Shown here in pieces: positions 49,881 to 58,420 of a stretch of DNA of 64,000 bases. Within the stretch, counting starts at the first letter, position 1; every line of letters starts with the position of its first letter. Origin of the DNA: Flavisericum labens (GTDB taxonomy: Bacteria; Bacteroidota; Bacteroidia; Flavobacteriales; Flavobacteriaceae). The notes beneath the pieces were generated by a model. The model was given only the letters and a program-made list of their open reading frames with translations, was not told the DNA's origin and made no database searches. A program made the position numbers and the translations under genes. The stretch spans positions 153,488 through 217,487 of the forward strand of contig NZ_JBJJBQ010000006.1 of the NCBI RefSeq assembly GCF_045446075.1. The letters run 5' to 3'.

Positions 49881-51638
49881 ATGAAAGAGCTACAGCACTT
49901 AAATAAATACTTTTTTAAGTACAAAACACACTTAATTTTAGGGATTATTATCACCATAGTTGCACGAATATTTTTGCTATTTACGCCAAGGTATGTCAAG
50001 CAAATATTTGTGGTCATTGAAAACTACATGGAAGGTGGAGTTAGCAAAGCAACTATAAAAGCTGAATTGACTGAAGTTATCCTTTACATTGTTGGTGCGG
50101 CCATAATCGGCGGAGTGCTTACCTTTTTTATGAGACAGACCATTATAAATGTTTCGCGTTATATTGAATTCGATTTAAAAAATGAAGTTTACGAACAGTA
50201 CCAAAAGCTTTCATTAAATTTTTATAAAAAAAACCGAACAGGTGATTTAATGAACCGCATTACGGAAGATGTGGGCCGTGTGCGTATGTATGTTGGTCCA
50301 GCACTAATGTACAGTATTAATACCGTTACATTATTCATAATTGTGATTATTTACATGGTAAATGCATCGCCAAAACTCACATTATATACTATTCTGCCAT
50401 TGCCCATTTTATCGGTCATTATATATAAACTAAGTAGAGAAATACACAAGCGCAGTACCATTGTTCAAGAATATTTATCAAAACTGTCCACATTTACACA
50501 AGAATCTTTCAGTGGAATTTCGGTTATAAAAGCTTACGGCATAGAGCCACAAACCTCGTCCAATTTTAGATTACTTGCAGAAGGAAGCAAAGAAAAACAA
50601 ATTCATTTAACACAGGTGCAGGCCTGGTTTTTTCCTATCATGATTTTACTCATTGGCACTAGTAACCTTATGGTTATTTATGTTGGAGGTATGCAATATA
50701 TAAATGGTGAAATTGAAAGTGTTGGAACCATTGCTGAGTTCATTATATATGTAAACATGTTAACTTGGCCAGTGGCAACAGTAGGCTGGGTAACTTCTAT
50801 TGTACAGCAGGCAGAAGCGTCGCAAAAACGTATTAATGAGTTTTTAAAAATTAAACCGGAAATTAAAAATATCGTTGAAAGTGAAACTGACGTGAACGGA
50901 AACATTAGCTTTAGAGACGTTTATTTCACTTACGACGACACCAATATTCAGGCATTAAAGGGCGTCAGTTTCACTATTAAAGAAGGCGAAACATTGGCTA
51001 TTTTAGGCAAGACAGGTTCTGGGAAATCTACTGTTTTAGATTTGATAGGCCGGCTGTACGACATAGAAAAAGGCACCATAAGCATTGGTGGTATCAGTAT
51101 AGGTGAGCACAACCTTACCAGCTTGCGAGACCATATTGGATATGTACCACAGGACGCCTTTTTGTTTTCTGACAGCATTAAAAACAATATAAAGTTCGGA
51201 AAACAAGAAGCCACAGACGATGAAGTTGTTGAAGCCGCGAAAAACGCCCAAGTACATAAAAACATTATTAAATTTAATAAAGGATACGATACCATTCTTG
51301 GAGAACGGGGAATTACACTTTCGGGCGGACAAAAACAACGCGTTTCTATTGCTCGAGCCATTATAAAATCCCCAAAAATTTTGTTGTTTGACGATTGCCT
51401 ATCAGCTGTTGACACCGAAACTGAAGAAAAAATCTTGAAAACACTGGGGAAAATATCTAAAGGAAAAACATCTATTATTGTAAGTCACCGCGTGTCTTCA
51501 GCAAAAAATGCTGATAAAATAATTGTTTTGGAAGATGGTAAGATCGTGCAGGAAGGCACCCATGAATCATTAATAAATTCTGAAGGCTATTATCAACACC
51601 TGTATTTAAAACAGCTAAGCGAAACAACTGAAAAATAA
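49881..51638 (+). CDS. ABC exporter, fused permease and ATPase
   Basis: The 585-residue half-transporter has six membrane helices (about 15-310) and a C-terminal ATPase domain (about 335-585): Walker A GKTGSGKST near residue 377, signature LSGGQKQR near 478, Walker B ILLFDDCLSAVD and the switch histidine in SHRVS. It should homodimerise and export lipids, drugs or other hydrophobic compounds, MsbA/MdlB-like. The Walker B reads DDCLSA, with Asp where the catalytic Glu is usual, a substitution known in some asymmetric exporters; if so, a partner subunit would be needed. No such gene adjoins. The substrate is unknown. Confidence 0.88.
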   Translation: MKELQHLNKYFFKYKTHLILGIIITIVARIFLLFTPRYVKQIFVVIENYMEGGVSKATIKAELTEVILYIVGAAIIGGVLTFFMRQTIINVSRYIEFDLKNEVYEQYQKLSLNFYKKNRTGDLMNRITEDVGRVRMYVGPALMYSINTVTLFIIVIIYMVNASPKLTLYTILPLPILSVIIYKLSREIHKRSTIVQEYLSKLSTFTQESFSGISVIKAYGIEPQTSSNFRLLAEGSKEKQIHLTQVQAWFFPIMILLIGTSNLMVIYVGGMQYINGEIESVGTIAEFIIYVNMLTWPVATVGWVTSIVQQAEASQKRINEFLKIKPEIKNIVESETDVNGNISFRDVYFTYDDTNIQALKGVSFTIKEGETLAILGKTGSGKSTVLDLIGRLYDIEKGTISIGGISIGEHNLTSLRDHIGYVPQDAFLFSDSIKNNIKFGKQEATDDEVVEAAKNAQVHKNIIKFNKGYDTILGERGITLSGGQKQRVSIARAIIKSPKILLFDDCLSAVDTETEEKILKTLGKISKGKTSIIVSHRVSSAKNADKIIVLEDGKIVQEGTHESLINSEGYYQHLYLKQLSETTEK

Positions 51639-51799
51639 CATTTTACATATTCAGACCACCAAACCAAACACCAATTTTGTTCAATAAAATTCAATAAAAT
51701 TGGAGTATCCAAAAAGAAACTTCAAAAAATGTTGGTTAGTAACGGTTTTTTTTAGATTTTTGGTACACTATTGATTTCTTAACAAAATTTAATTAAACG

Positions 51800-52186
51800 A
51801 TGAATAATAACGGCATGATGGAGAAAGAGGAAATTTTTTCGAAAGTATTAAGAGCAGGAAGGCGTACCTATTTTTTTGATGTAAGAGCTACAAAAGCAGA
51901 AGATTATTACCTAACAATAACTGAAAGCAAAAAGTTCACCAATGACGATGGATCGTTCCATTATAAAAAACATAAAATCTATATTTATAAGGAAGATTTT
52001 GAAGAATTTAAAGAAATTTTAGCCGAGACGACTGACTATATTATCAGAGAAAAAGGCAATGAAGTGATTAGTGAGCGTCACCAAAAAGACTTTAAAAAAG
52101 ATGAATACGAAAATGAGCCTCGCGTAACTGAAGACCAATTAAAATCACCCGAGAGCTTTACCGATATAGATTTCGAAGATATATAA
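51800..52186 (+). CDS. PUR-family DNA/RNA-binding protein (DUF3276)
   Basis: The 128-residue protein has a PUR-like repeat (KVLRAGRRTYFFDVRATKAEDYYLTITESKK...FHYKKHKIYIYKEDFEEF) followed by a disordered acidic tail. Members bind single-stranded nucleic acid in vitro; the role in Bacteroidota is not defined. It is a single gene. Upstream, at about 51684-51703, lies a short TTCAATAAAA tandem repeat of unknown meaning. It ends at the terminator 52209-52239. Confidence 0.87.
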   Translation: MNNNGMMEKEEIFSKVLRAGRRTYFFDVRATKAEDYYLTITESKKFTNDDGSFHYKKHKIYIYKEDFEEFKEILAETTDYIIREKGNEVISERHQKDFKKDEYENEPRVTEDQLKSPESFTDIDFEDI

Positions 52187-52208
52187 AATTGTTTCAATAC
52201 ATAATTTA

Positions 52209-52239
52209 AAACCGTAGCATTACCGTTACGGTTTTTTTA
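52209..52239. terminator. Terminator of the PUR gene
   Basis: AAACCGTA (52209-52216) pairs with TACGGTTT (52227-52234), followed by a T-run on the plus strand. It may also serve csaA on the minus strand, whose stop lies 10 bp away. Confidence 0.8.
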
Positions 52240-52248
52240 TGTTTTAGG

Positions 52249-52584
52249 CTAACTAACCACAGAACCATTTTTTACCTTTTTTTCAGGATGAAGCAAGATA
52301 ACATCATTGTCTTTCACTGCACCAATAACCAAACATTCACTCATAAAATTCGCTATTTGCTTTTTAGGAAAATTTACTACTGCAACTATCTGTCGGTTTA
52401 GTAAACCTTCCTTTTTATAAAGAGTAGTTATTTGGGCTGATGACTTTTTAATACCTAATTTTCCAAAATCTATAATGAGTTGAAAAGCCGGTTTTTTGGC
52501 TTCAGGAAAATCATTTACCTCAATAATAGTACCCACTCGTAAATCTATTTTCGTAAAGTCCTGAAAAGTTATTCCGTCATTCAT
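52249..52584 (-). CDS. csaA: CsaA-type tRNA-binding protein
   Basis: The 111-residue OB-fold protein has the CsaA/EMAP-like tRNA-binding pattern KIDLRVGTIIEVNDFPEAKKPAFQLIIDFGKLGIKKSSAQIT and the C-terminal CLVIGAVKDNDVILLHPEKKVKNG. CsaA has been described as an export-related chaperone and binds tRNA as a dimer. Length is normal. It is divergent from the redoxin gene, with about 47 bp between the starts. Confidence 0.9.
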   Translation of the reverse strand: MNDGITFQDFTKIDLRVGTIIEVNDFPEAKKPAFQLIIDFGKLGIKKSSAQITTLYKKEGLLNRQIVAVVNFPKKQIANFMSECLVIGAVKDNDVILLHPEKKVKNGSVVS

Positions 52585-52630
52585 TTTTTAAAAATACAAA
52601 TTATAACGAACTTTGAACAAACTAATAATT

Positions 52631-53188
52631 ATGGCACGCACACCTTCAAATATGCTTCCGTTGGGCACAAAAGCTCCTTATTTTGAATTGATAGATACTG
52701 TAAGCGGAAAACTTTTAGATATAGAGTCTGTAAAAGGAAAAAAAGGCACTGTTGTCATGTTTATTTGCAACCATTGTCCTTTTGTAATTCATATTAATGA
52801 AAAAATCGTAAACATAGCTAACGCATACTCGCAAAAAGGGATTGGTTTCGTGGCTATTTCAAGTAACGATGTTGTGAATTATCCTCAAGATTCACCAGAA
52901 AAAATGAAAATTCATGCAAAGGAAAACAACTACCCTTTTCCTTATTTATATGACGAAACCCAGGAAATCGCAAAAGCTTATGATGCGGCCTGTACACCTG
53001 ATTTTTACGTTTTTAATGAAGATCAGCAACTAGCTTATAGAGGTCAATTGGATAGCTCTCGCCCAGAAAATGGCATTCCTTTAACGGGTGAAGATTTAAG
53101 GCATGCTTTAGATTGCTTAATTGAGAACAAAGAAAACACAAAATTGCAAAAACCAAGTATTGGTTGCAACATTAAGTGGAAGTCTTAG
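52631..53188 (+). CDS. Thioredoxin-fold redoxin with CNHCP motif
   Basis: The 185-residue protein has an AhpC/TSA-like fold with the redox motif FICNHCPFVI (Cys near residues 46 and 49), then FVAISSNDVVNYPQDSPEKMK and CTPDFYVFN. This is the thioredoxin-like subgroup common in Bacteroidota and cyanobacteria; it is presumed to reduce disulfides or peroxides in the cytosol. An upstream TTG at 52613 could extend the frame, but MARTPSNMLPLG at 52631 fits the family. It overlaps the convergent GNAT gene by 4 bp. Confidence 0.87.
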   Translation: MARTPSNMLPLGTKAPYFELIDTVSGKLLDIESVKGKKGTVVMFICNHCPFVIHINEKIVNIANAYSQKGIGFVAISSNDVVNYPQDSPEKMKIHAKENNYPFPYLYDETQEIAKAYDAACTPDFYVFNEDQQLAYRGQLDSSRPENGIPLTGEDLRHALDCLIENKENTKLQKPSIGCNIKWKS

Positions 53189-53670
53189 ATTAGTTTCAGT
53201 TGAAAAACACCAACATCCAACCATTTACCAAACTTATAACCTACTTCATTAAAATGGGCCACTTGGGTAAAATTGAATCTTTGGTGAAGTTTTATACTGG
53301 CATGGTTCGGCAAGGTTAAAACTCCCAAGGCCACATGAAATTTTTGTTGTTTCAAAAGTTGTAATAGTTCAGCGTAAAGCTTGCTACCTATTTGTTTCCG
53401 GTGAGCATTATGTTTAACATATACCGTTGTTTCAACGGTGTTTTTATAAGCCGGTTTTGGTCTAAATTTACTTCCGTAGGCATAACCCAATATTTCGTTA
53501 TTATCCTCGAAAACCAAAACGGGGTATTCAGCCAAAACATGATTTATTTTTTCCTCAAAGATTTTTAATGACAGTGGTTTGTCATCAAAGGTAACCACTG
53601 AATGTTTTACGTAATAATTGTAAATCTCTAAGAGTGCTCTAACATCGTTGCTATGTAAAGGTCTAATCAT
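53185..53670 (-). CDS. GNAT acetyltransferase, phosphinothricin acetyltransferase-like
   Basis: The 161-residue protein matches the Pat/Bar-like branch of GNAT enzymes: IRPLHSNDVRALLEIYNYYV, an ETTVYVKHNAHRKQIGSKLYAEL acetyl-CoA loop and NHASIKLHQRFNFTQVAHFNEVGYKFGKWLDVGVFQL at the end. These acetylate small amines such as methionine sulfoximine or phosphinothricin; the true acceptor is unknown. Its ATG follows the TAA of the YfiT gene with no gap, so the two are cotranscribed. Confidence 0.85.
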   Translation of the reverse strand: MIRPLHSNDVRALLEIYNYYVKHSVVTFDDKPLSLKIFEEKINHVLAEYPVLVFEDNNEILGYAYGSKFRPKPAYKNTVETTVYVKHNAHRKQIGSKLYAELLQLLKQQKFHVALGVLTLPNHASIKLHQRFNFTQVAHFNEVGYKFGKWLDVGVFQLKLI

Positions 53671-54216
53671 TTAAATCCAACCTTTGCGTTTTAATAAATT
53701 TTCTATGTGAACATAGTGGTGATTGCTGTGCCAAGCATAATTTCCAATAGTATATTTTAAGGTAAATTGAGAATTGGTTTCTGGATGAATAAAATGTTTG
53801 TTTAAATCTTCCTCTTCTAACATATTTAGCAAATAAACCATCTTCCCATGAAGTGCTTTTATATAGTCTAATGCTATCTCAATCGGCGCTTCTTTAGAGT
53901 CAATGAGTTCAGCCCATCTGTCTTCATAATAAGTCTTAATAATTGGAGACTCTTCGGTTAATGTCCATTTTAAACGCGAATAGCAGTGATGATGACTATC
54001 ACCAATATGATGAATAACCTGTCTTACCGTCCAACCTTGAGGTCTATAAGAGGTATTTAATTGTTCTTCGGAAAGGTTCGAAACCAAACTTTTCAATCGA
54101 TTTGGAAAGTGTTCTAAGACAGCTATCCAACTTTCAATGTGCTCTTTTGAGATGTGGTCTGGACAATTGAATTTTCCTATAGGGTACCTTAATGTTTCTA
54201 ATTCCTTAGCCGTCAT
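53671..54216 (-). CDS. YfiT/DinB-family metal-dependent protein
   Basis: The 181-residue helical protein matches YfiT-type DinB proteins: RYPIGKF near the start, GWTVRQVIHHIGDSHHHCYSRLKW with the first metal histidine, and NYAWHSNHHYVHIENLL with the last two. Relatives include bacillithiol transferases. Which thiol is used here, if any, is unknown. The start is the ATG at 54216, since a TTG at 54222 is inside the -7 box. The transcript would begin within about 2 nt of the ATG, so it may be leaderless. Directly followed by the Pat-like gene. Confidence 0.85.
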   Translation of the reverse strand: MTAKELETLRYPIGKFNCPDHISKEHIESWIAVLEHFPNRLKSLVSNLSEEQLNTSYRPQGWTVRQVIHHIGDSHHHCYSRLKWTLTEESPIIKTYYEDRWAELIDSKEAPIEIALDYIKALHGKMVYLLNMLEEEDLNKHFIHPETNSQFTLKYTIGNYAWHSNHHYVHIENLLKRKGWI

Positions 54217-54219
54217 AAA

Positions 54220-54227
54220 CAAATATA
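54220..54227 (-). promoter_or_regulatory. -7 promoter box implying a leaderless mRNA
   Basis: Minus strand TATATTTG ends at 54220, four bases before the ATG at 54216. A start site 4-7 nt downstream would fall at the start codon itself. Confidence 0.5.
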
Positions 54228-54231
54228 AAAA

Positions 54232-54279
54232 TTTACGCCAAACAAAGGTGAATTTAAATTCTACTTTGTTTGGCGTAAA
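54232..54279. terminator. Strong 16-bp hairpin terminator of the gyrA-TPR operon
   Basis: The arm 54232-54247 pairs perfectly with 54264-54279 (TTTACGCCAAACAAAG and its complement). On the minus strand a T-run follows at once and overlaps the next -7 box; on the plus strand a T-run follows at 54282. Confidence 0.9.
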
Positions 54280-54330
54280 AGTTTTTTAGCATTGAAATTT
54301 TTTACAATGCTTAAGAAATGCTATTTATCC

Positions 54331-55581
54331 TTAGTTTCCTGCTTCTAAAGCATCAATTTTTTCCTTTAGTGCATTTCGTTTTTCGGTTTCCCCTAAAATA
54401 CTGTAAATATTCATTAAGGTTTTTGCTGCGTTAATATTGTCAGGCGCAATTTCTAATGCTTTAGACAAAAACGGTATAGCATCTTTGTAAAGGTTTTGCC
54501 TTTTTTCTCTTAACTCATCATAACGCTTATTGTCTGCTGCCGAAGTCCCTAAACCGTTCATTTCTTCAATTAATGGTTTTTCTTCCCCTAAAATAAGTGC
54601 CGCAACATTAATATAAGCATTTACGTAAGTTGGGTCTAATTCAATAGCTTTTTCGTAATAAGCTCTGGCTTCTTCTGTATGATTGGCCTCTGCTGCAACA
54701 ACCCCTAAGTTGTACTGCAACTCCGGGTTTTGAGGGTCCATTTCAGTAGCCTTTTGCAAAAGTTTTGTGAACTCTTCTGTATTTCCTAATTTAAAGTGAA
54801 TATTAGCTGCACTCAAAATTAAATTGATATCGTCAGGGTTTTCCTCTCGCGCGTCTTTGAACGCTGCAAGTGCCTTGTCATCATCACCTTGACTAACATA
54901 TATCAAAGCTACGTTTTTTACGATTTCTGGCTTTTTAGACTCGGTTGTACGCTCACCTGGATTTATATGACTTTTCGCCTTAACGTAAAGGTCACGTGTT
55001 GCTTTATCCATAACCTCTTCTTCGTTTGTTTCAACGTTGGTAGCAAAATACTCTGTTTTAATACCCGTGTAGCCCAAGTTTTTGAGCTCTTCATATAAAG
55101 AAAGTGCTCTTTCGTATTCTTTAACGTTTACGGCAGTTGCCGCAGCATAGTAAAGAAATAAAGTGTCTTTTTGAGAAGCTCTGTAAGATCTTTCGAAATA
55201 CTTGGAAGCTTTTGAAAAATCTTGTGCTTCATAGGCTTTATTACCTTCGGTCAACATACTGTTAACCATATTTTGCTTCATTTCAGAAGCTTCTGATTCA
55301 TAATCTCCTTCTACTTTTTCCAAATTTTCTAATGACGCATCGATGTCGGCATCAGAACCCTTACCATTAGCATACAAAGCTTGTGCATTTAGATAATAAT
55401 ATTTTGCTTTTAACTTATCGTCCATTTCAGACATTAAAGCCTCGGCTTGCTTCAAAGCTCCTTTGGCTTCTGCAAAATTGTTTGATTTGATAGCTTTTTC
55501 TGCGGTTTTCAATTCCTTTTTTTGTGCAAATGAAAATGCACTAATTGAAAATGCTAAAGCTAAAAGAATTCCTTGTTTCAT
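54331..55581 (-). CDS. Exported tetratricopeptide repeat protein
   Basis: The 416-residue protein has a signal peptide (MKQGILLALAFSISAFSFAQ) and about eight TPR-like helix pairs, for example AKYFERSYRASQKDTLFLYYAAATA, ALAAFKDAREENPDDINLILSAANIH and EARAYYEKAIELDPTYVNAYINVAAL. It probably scaffolds protein contacts in the periplasm. The frame opens at 55689 but that extension lies within gyrA, so the ATG at 55581, 16 bp after the gyrA stop, is chosen. It is cotranscribed with gyrA. No partner is identifiable. Confidence 0.85.
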   Translation of the reverse strand: MKQGILLALAFSISAFSFAQKKELKTAEKAIKSNNFAEAKGALKQAEALMSEMDDKLKAKYYYLNAQALYANGKGSDADIDASLENLEKVEGDYESEASEMKQNMVNSMLTEGNKAYEAQDFSKASKYFERSYRASQKDTLFLYYAAATAVNVKEYERALSLYEELKNLGYTGIKTEYFATNVETNEEEVMDKATRDLYVKAKSHINPGERTTESKKPEIVKNVALIYVSQGDDDKALAAFKDAREENPDDINLILSAANIHFKLGNTEEFTKLLQKATEMDPQNPELQYNLGVVAAEANHTEEARAYYEKAIELDPTYVNAYINVAALILGEEKPLIEEMNGLGTSAADNKRYDELREKRQNLYKDAIPFLSKALEIAPDNINAAKTLMNIYSILGETEKRNALKEKIDALEAGN

Positions 55582-55597
55582 TTTTGTGATATTAAAT

Positions 55598-58162
55598 TTA
55601 AACTTCAGTGTTATTGTTATCTGTATTATTGGTATCAAGAGTTGTGCCATCTTCCGAAACATCGGTATTTTCAACAGTTTCGTTCTCATCTACTTCATCT
55701 TCATCATGTATTACCTTGGCAACCGCAGCGATTGAATCGTTTCCTTTCAGGTTTATTAATTTCACCCCTTGTGTGGCACGCCCCATAACTCTTAAATCTG
55801 CTATTACCATTCTGATTGCTATACCCGATTTATTGATAATCATTAAATCATCATTATCTGTTACCGCTTTAATAGCTACTAAATTACCCGTTTTTCCTGT
55901 AATTGAAATGGTTTTGACACCTTTTCCGCCTCTATTAGTAATTCGGTATACTGGCTCGCCATCTTCAGGATCATCAATGTAAGTTCGTTTACCATATCCG
56001 TTTTCAGAAACCACTAAAACAGATTCTTCCTGTGGGTTCTCTATGGTCACCATTCCTATTACCTCGTCATTATCATGACCCAAAGTAATACCTCTTACAC
56101 CCGAAGCATTTCGTCCCATAGGTCGTGTTTTTGCTTCCTCGAAACGAATGGCCTTTCCTGATTTTAAAGCTAACATTACTTGGCTGTTACCAGTTGTTAA
56201 TTTAGCTTCAAGTAATTCATCATTGTCCTTGATAGTAATGGCGTTAATACCATTGGTTCTAGGACGTGAGTATTGCTCTAAAGACGTCTTTTTTACTTGG
56301 CCGTTCTTAGTAGCCATAATAACGTAATGGCTATTGATATAATCTTCGTCCTTTAAATCTTGAGTACAGATAAAGGCCATAACCTTATCGTCTTGCTCAA
56401 TATTTATAAGGTTTTGAATGGCTCTACCTTTTGAAGTCTTGCTGCCTTCTGGAATTTCGTAAACACGCATCCAGAAACATTTTCCTTTTTGGGTAAAGAA
56501 CAACATATATTGGTGGTTGGTTCCTACAAATAAATGCTCTAAGAAATCTTCATTTCTAGTTGTTGAGGCTTTTTGTCCAACCCCTCCTCTGTTTTGAGTT
56601 TTATATTCGGTAAGTGACGTACGTTTGATATATCCTGCATGCGAAATGGTAATCACCACTTTTTCATTAGGGATCATGTCTTCAATACTTAAATCGCCAC
56701 CAGCGTATTCAATTTTAGAACGACGTTCGTCACCGTACTTGTCTCTTACAACTTCCAACTCTTCCTTAATGATTTCCATTCTTCTATCCTTTTTATCAAG
56801 AATATCTTTTAAGTCTTCAATGGTTTTCATTAACTCTTCATATTCAGAACGCAGTTTGTCTTGCTCCAGTCCTGTAAGTTGACGCAATCGCATTTCAACA
56901 ATGGCCTTCGCTTGAATTTCTGTCAATTTAAAGCGTTCCATTAATTTTTCACGCGCTTCATCAGCATTTGATGATGCTCTAATTAAGGCAATAACTTCAT
57001 CTATATTGTCTGAAGCAATGATTAAACCCTCTAAAATATGCGCTCTTTCTTCCGCTTTGCGTAATTCAAATGTTGTACGCCTAACCACTACATCATGTCT
57101 ATGCTCTACAAAGTAATGGATGAGTTCCTTTAGGTTCAGTAACTGCGGACGCCCATTAACCAATGCGATATTATTTACACTAAATGATGATTGCAGTGCG
57201 GTATACTTATACAGTTTGTTCAGTACAATATTTGGAATAGCATCACGCTTTAAAATATATACGATGCGCATACCTTTTCTATCAGACTCGTCACGAATTG
57301 AAGAAATACCTTCAAGTTTTTTCTCATTAACCAAATCGGCAGTCTTTTTAATCATGTCTGCCTTGTTAACTTGATAAGGAATTTCGGTTACTATAATGCA
57401 CTCACGACCATTAACTTCCTCTACATTGGCATTGGCTCGCATTACAATTCGGCCACGACCAGTTTGGAAAGCTTCGCGAACACCATCATAACCATAAATG
57501 GTTCCTCCTGTTGGAAAATCTGGTGCTTTTACGTACTGAATAAGTTCATCAACTTCAATATCGCTATTCTCGATGTAAGCGATGGTTCCGTTTACAACTT
57601 CAGTTAAATTGTGAGGTGGCATGTTTGTGGCCATACCTACAGCAATACCTGATGCACCATTTACCAAAAGACCAGGAATACGTGTTGGTAAAACCGTTGG
57701 TTCTTTTAAGGTATCATCAAAGTTTAATTGATGGTCAACCGTTTCCTTTTCAATATCCGCCAACATATCCTCAGATATTTTTCGCATACGTGCTTCCGTA
57801 TAACGCATAGCTGCCGGGCTATCACCATCGATTGAGCCGAAATTTCCTTGACCATCAACCAACATGTAACGCAAACTCCACTCTTGAGCCATACGTACCA
57901 TAGCATCATAAACCGAAGTATCACCATGAGGATGGTACTTACCTAAAACCTCTCCAACTATTCTTGCGGATTTTTTATGTGCCGAATTCGCTCTAACGCC
58001 CAACTCATGCATTCCGTAAAGTACACGACGGTGTACAGGCTTTAAGCCATCTCTTACATCTGGTAACGCACGTGACACTATGACCGACATTGAATAATCA
58101 ATGTAGGCCGATTTCATTTCATCCTCAATGTTAATAGGGATCAATTTTTCTCCTTCTGCCAT
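55598..58162 (-). CDS. gyrA: DNA gyrase subunit A
   Basis: The 854-residue breakage-reunion subunit of gyrase introduces negative supercoils with GyrB. Seen: the N-terminal IDYSMSVIVSRALPDVRDGLKPVHRR, the active-site tyrosine in AAMRYTEARM near residue 120, the tower and coiled coil, then a six-bladed C-terminal pinwheel starting with the GyrA box (QNRGGVGQ) near residue 530, which separates GyrA from ParC. An acidic Asp/Glu/Asn-rich tail of about 35 residues closes it. gyrB is not in the window. The TPR gene follows 16 bp later. Confidence 0.96.
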   Translation of the reverse strand: MAEGEKLIPINIEDEMKSAYIDYSMSVIVSRALPDVRDGLKPVHRRVLYGMHELGVRANSAHKKSARIVGEVLGKYHPHGDTSVYDAMVRMAQEWSLRYMLVDGQGNFGSIDGDSPAAMRYTEARMRKISEDMLADIEKETVDHQLNFDDTLKEPTVLPTRIPGLLVNGASGIAVGMATNMPPHNLTEVVNGTIAYIENSDIEVDELIQYVKAPDFPTGGTIYGYDGVREAFQTGRGRIVMRANANVEEVNGRECIIVTEIPYQVNKADMIKKTADLVNEKKLEGISSIRDESDRKGMRIVYILKRDAIPNIVLNKLYKYTALQSSFSVNNIALVNGRPQLLNLKELIHYFVEHRHDVVVRRTTFELRKAEERAHILEGLIIASDNIDEVIALIRASSNADEAREKLMERFKLTEIQAKAIVEMRLRQLTGLEQDKLRSEYEELMKTIEDLKDILDKKDRRMEIIKEELEVVRDKYGDERRSKIEYAGGDLSIEDMIPNEKVVITISHAGYIKRTSLTEYKTQNRGGVGQKASTTRNEDFLEHLFVGTNHQYMLFFTQKGKCFWMRVYEIPEGSKTSKGRAIQNLINIEQDDKVMAFICTQDLKDEDYINSHYVIMATKNGQVKKTSLEQYSRPRTNGINAITIKDNDELLEAKLTTGNSQVMLALKSGKAIRFEEAKTRPMGRNASGVRGITLGHDNDEVIGMVTIENPQEESVLVVSENGYGKRTYIDDPEDGEPVYRITNRGGKGVKTISITGKTGNLVAIKAVTDNDDLMIINKSGIAIRMVIADLRVMGRATQGVKLINLKGNDSIAAVAKVIHDEDEVDENETVENTDVSEDGTTLDTNNTDNNNTEV

Positions 58163-58420
58163 AAATATTTTAATTTAATTTAATCAGTTTTTCAAAACAT
58201 GCTAATATAAGTATTTCGTCAGTTGTAGTAAGCGCTTCAACGGTATTTTTTCGTGTTTTTATTAACAATTTTTATATGTTTTTTAGTTAATAAATATGAA
58301 GTGTAAAATTTTGATTTTATTAAGTTTTTTTTGTCAATTAGCATTTTACGTACAATTTAAGGTATAGTTTTTGCCTTTGGTAAAATGTTTTACTATTTTT
58401 AATGCAGAAAGGATAAGGAT

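Noticed and set aside
55582..55689. 36-residue extension of the TPR protein into gyrA
   Set aside because: It overlaps the end of gyrA and removes the signal peptide; the ATG at 55581 is better.
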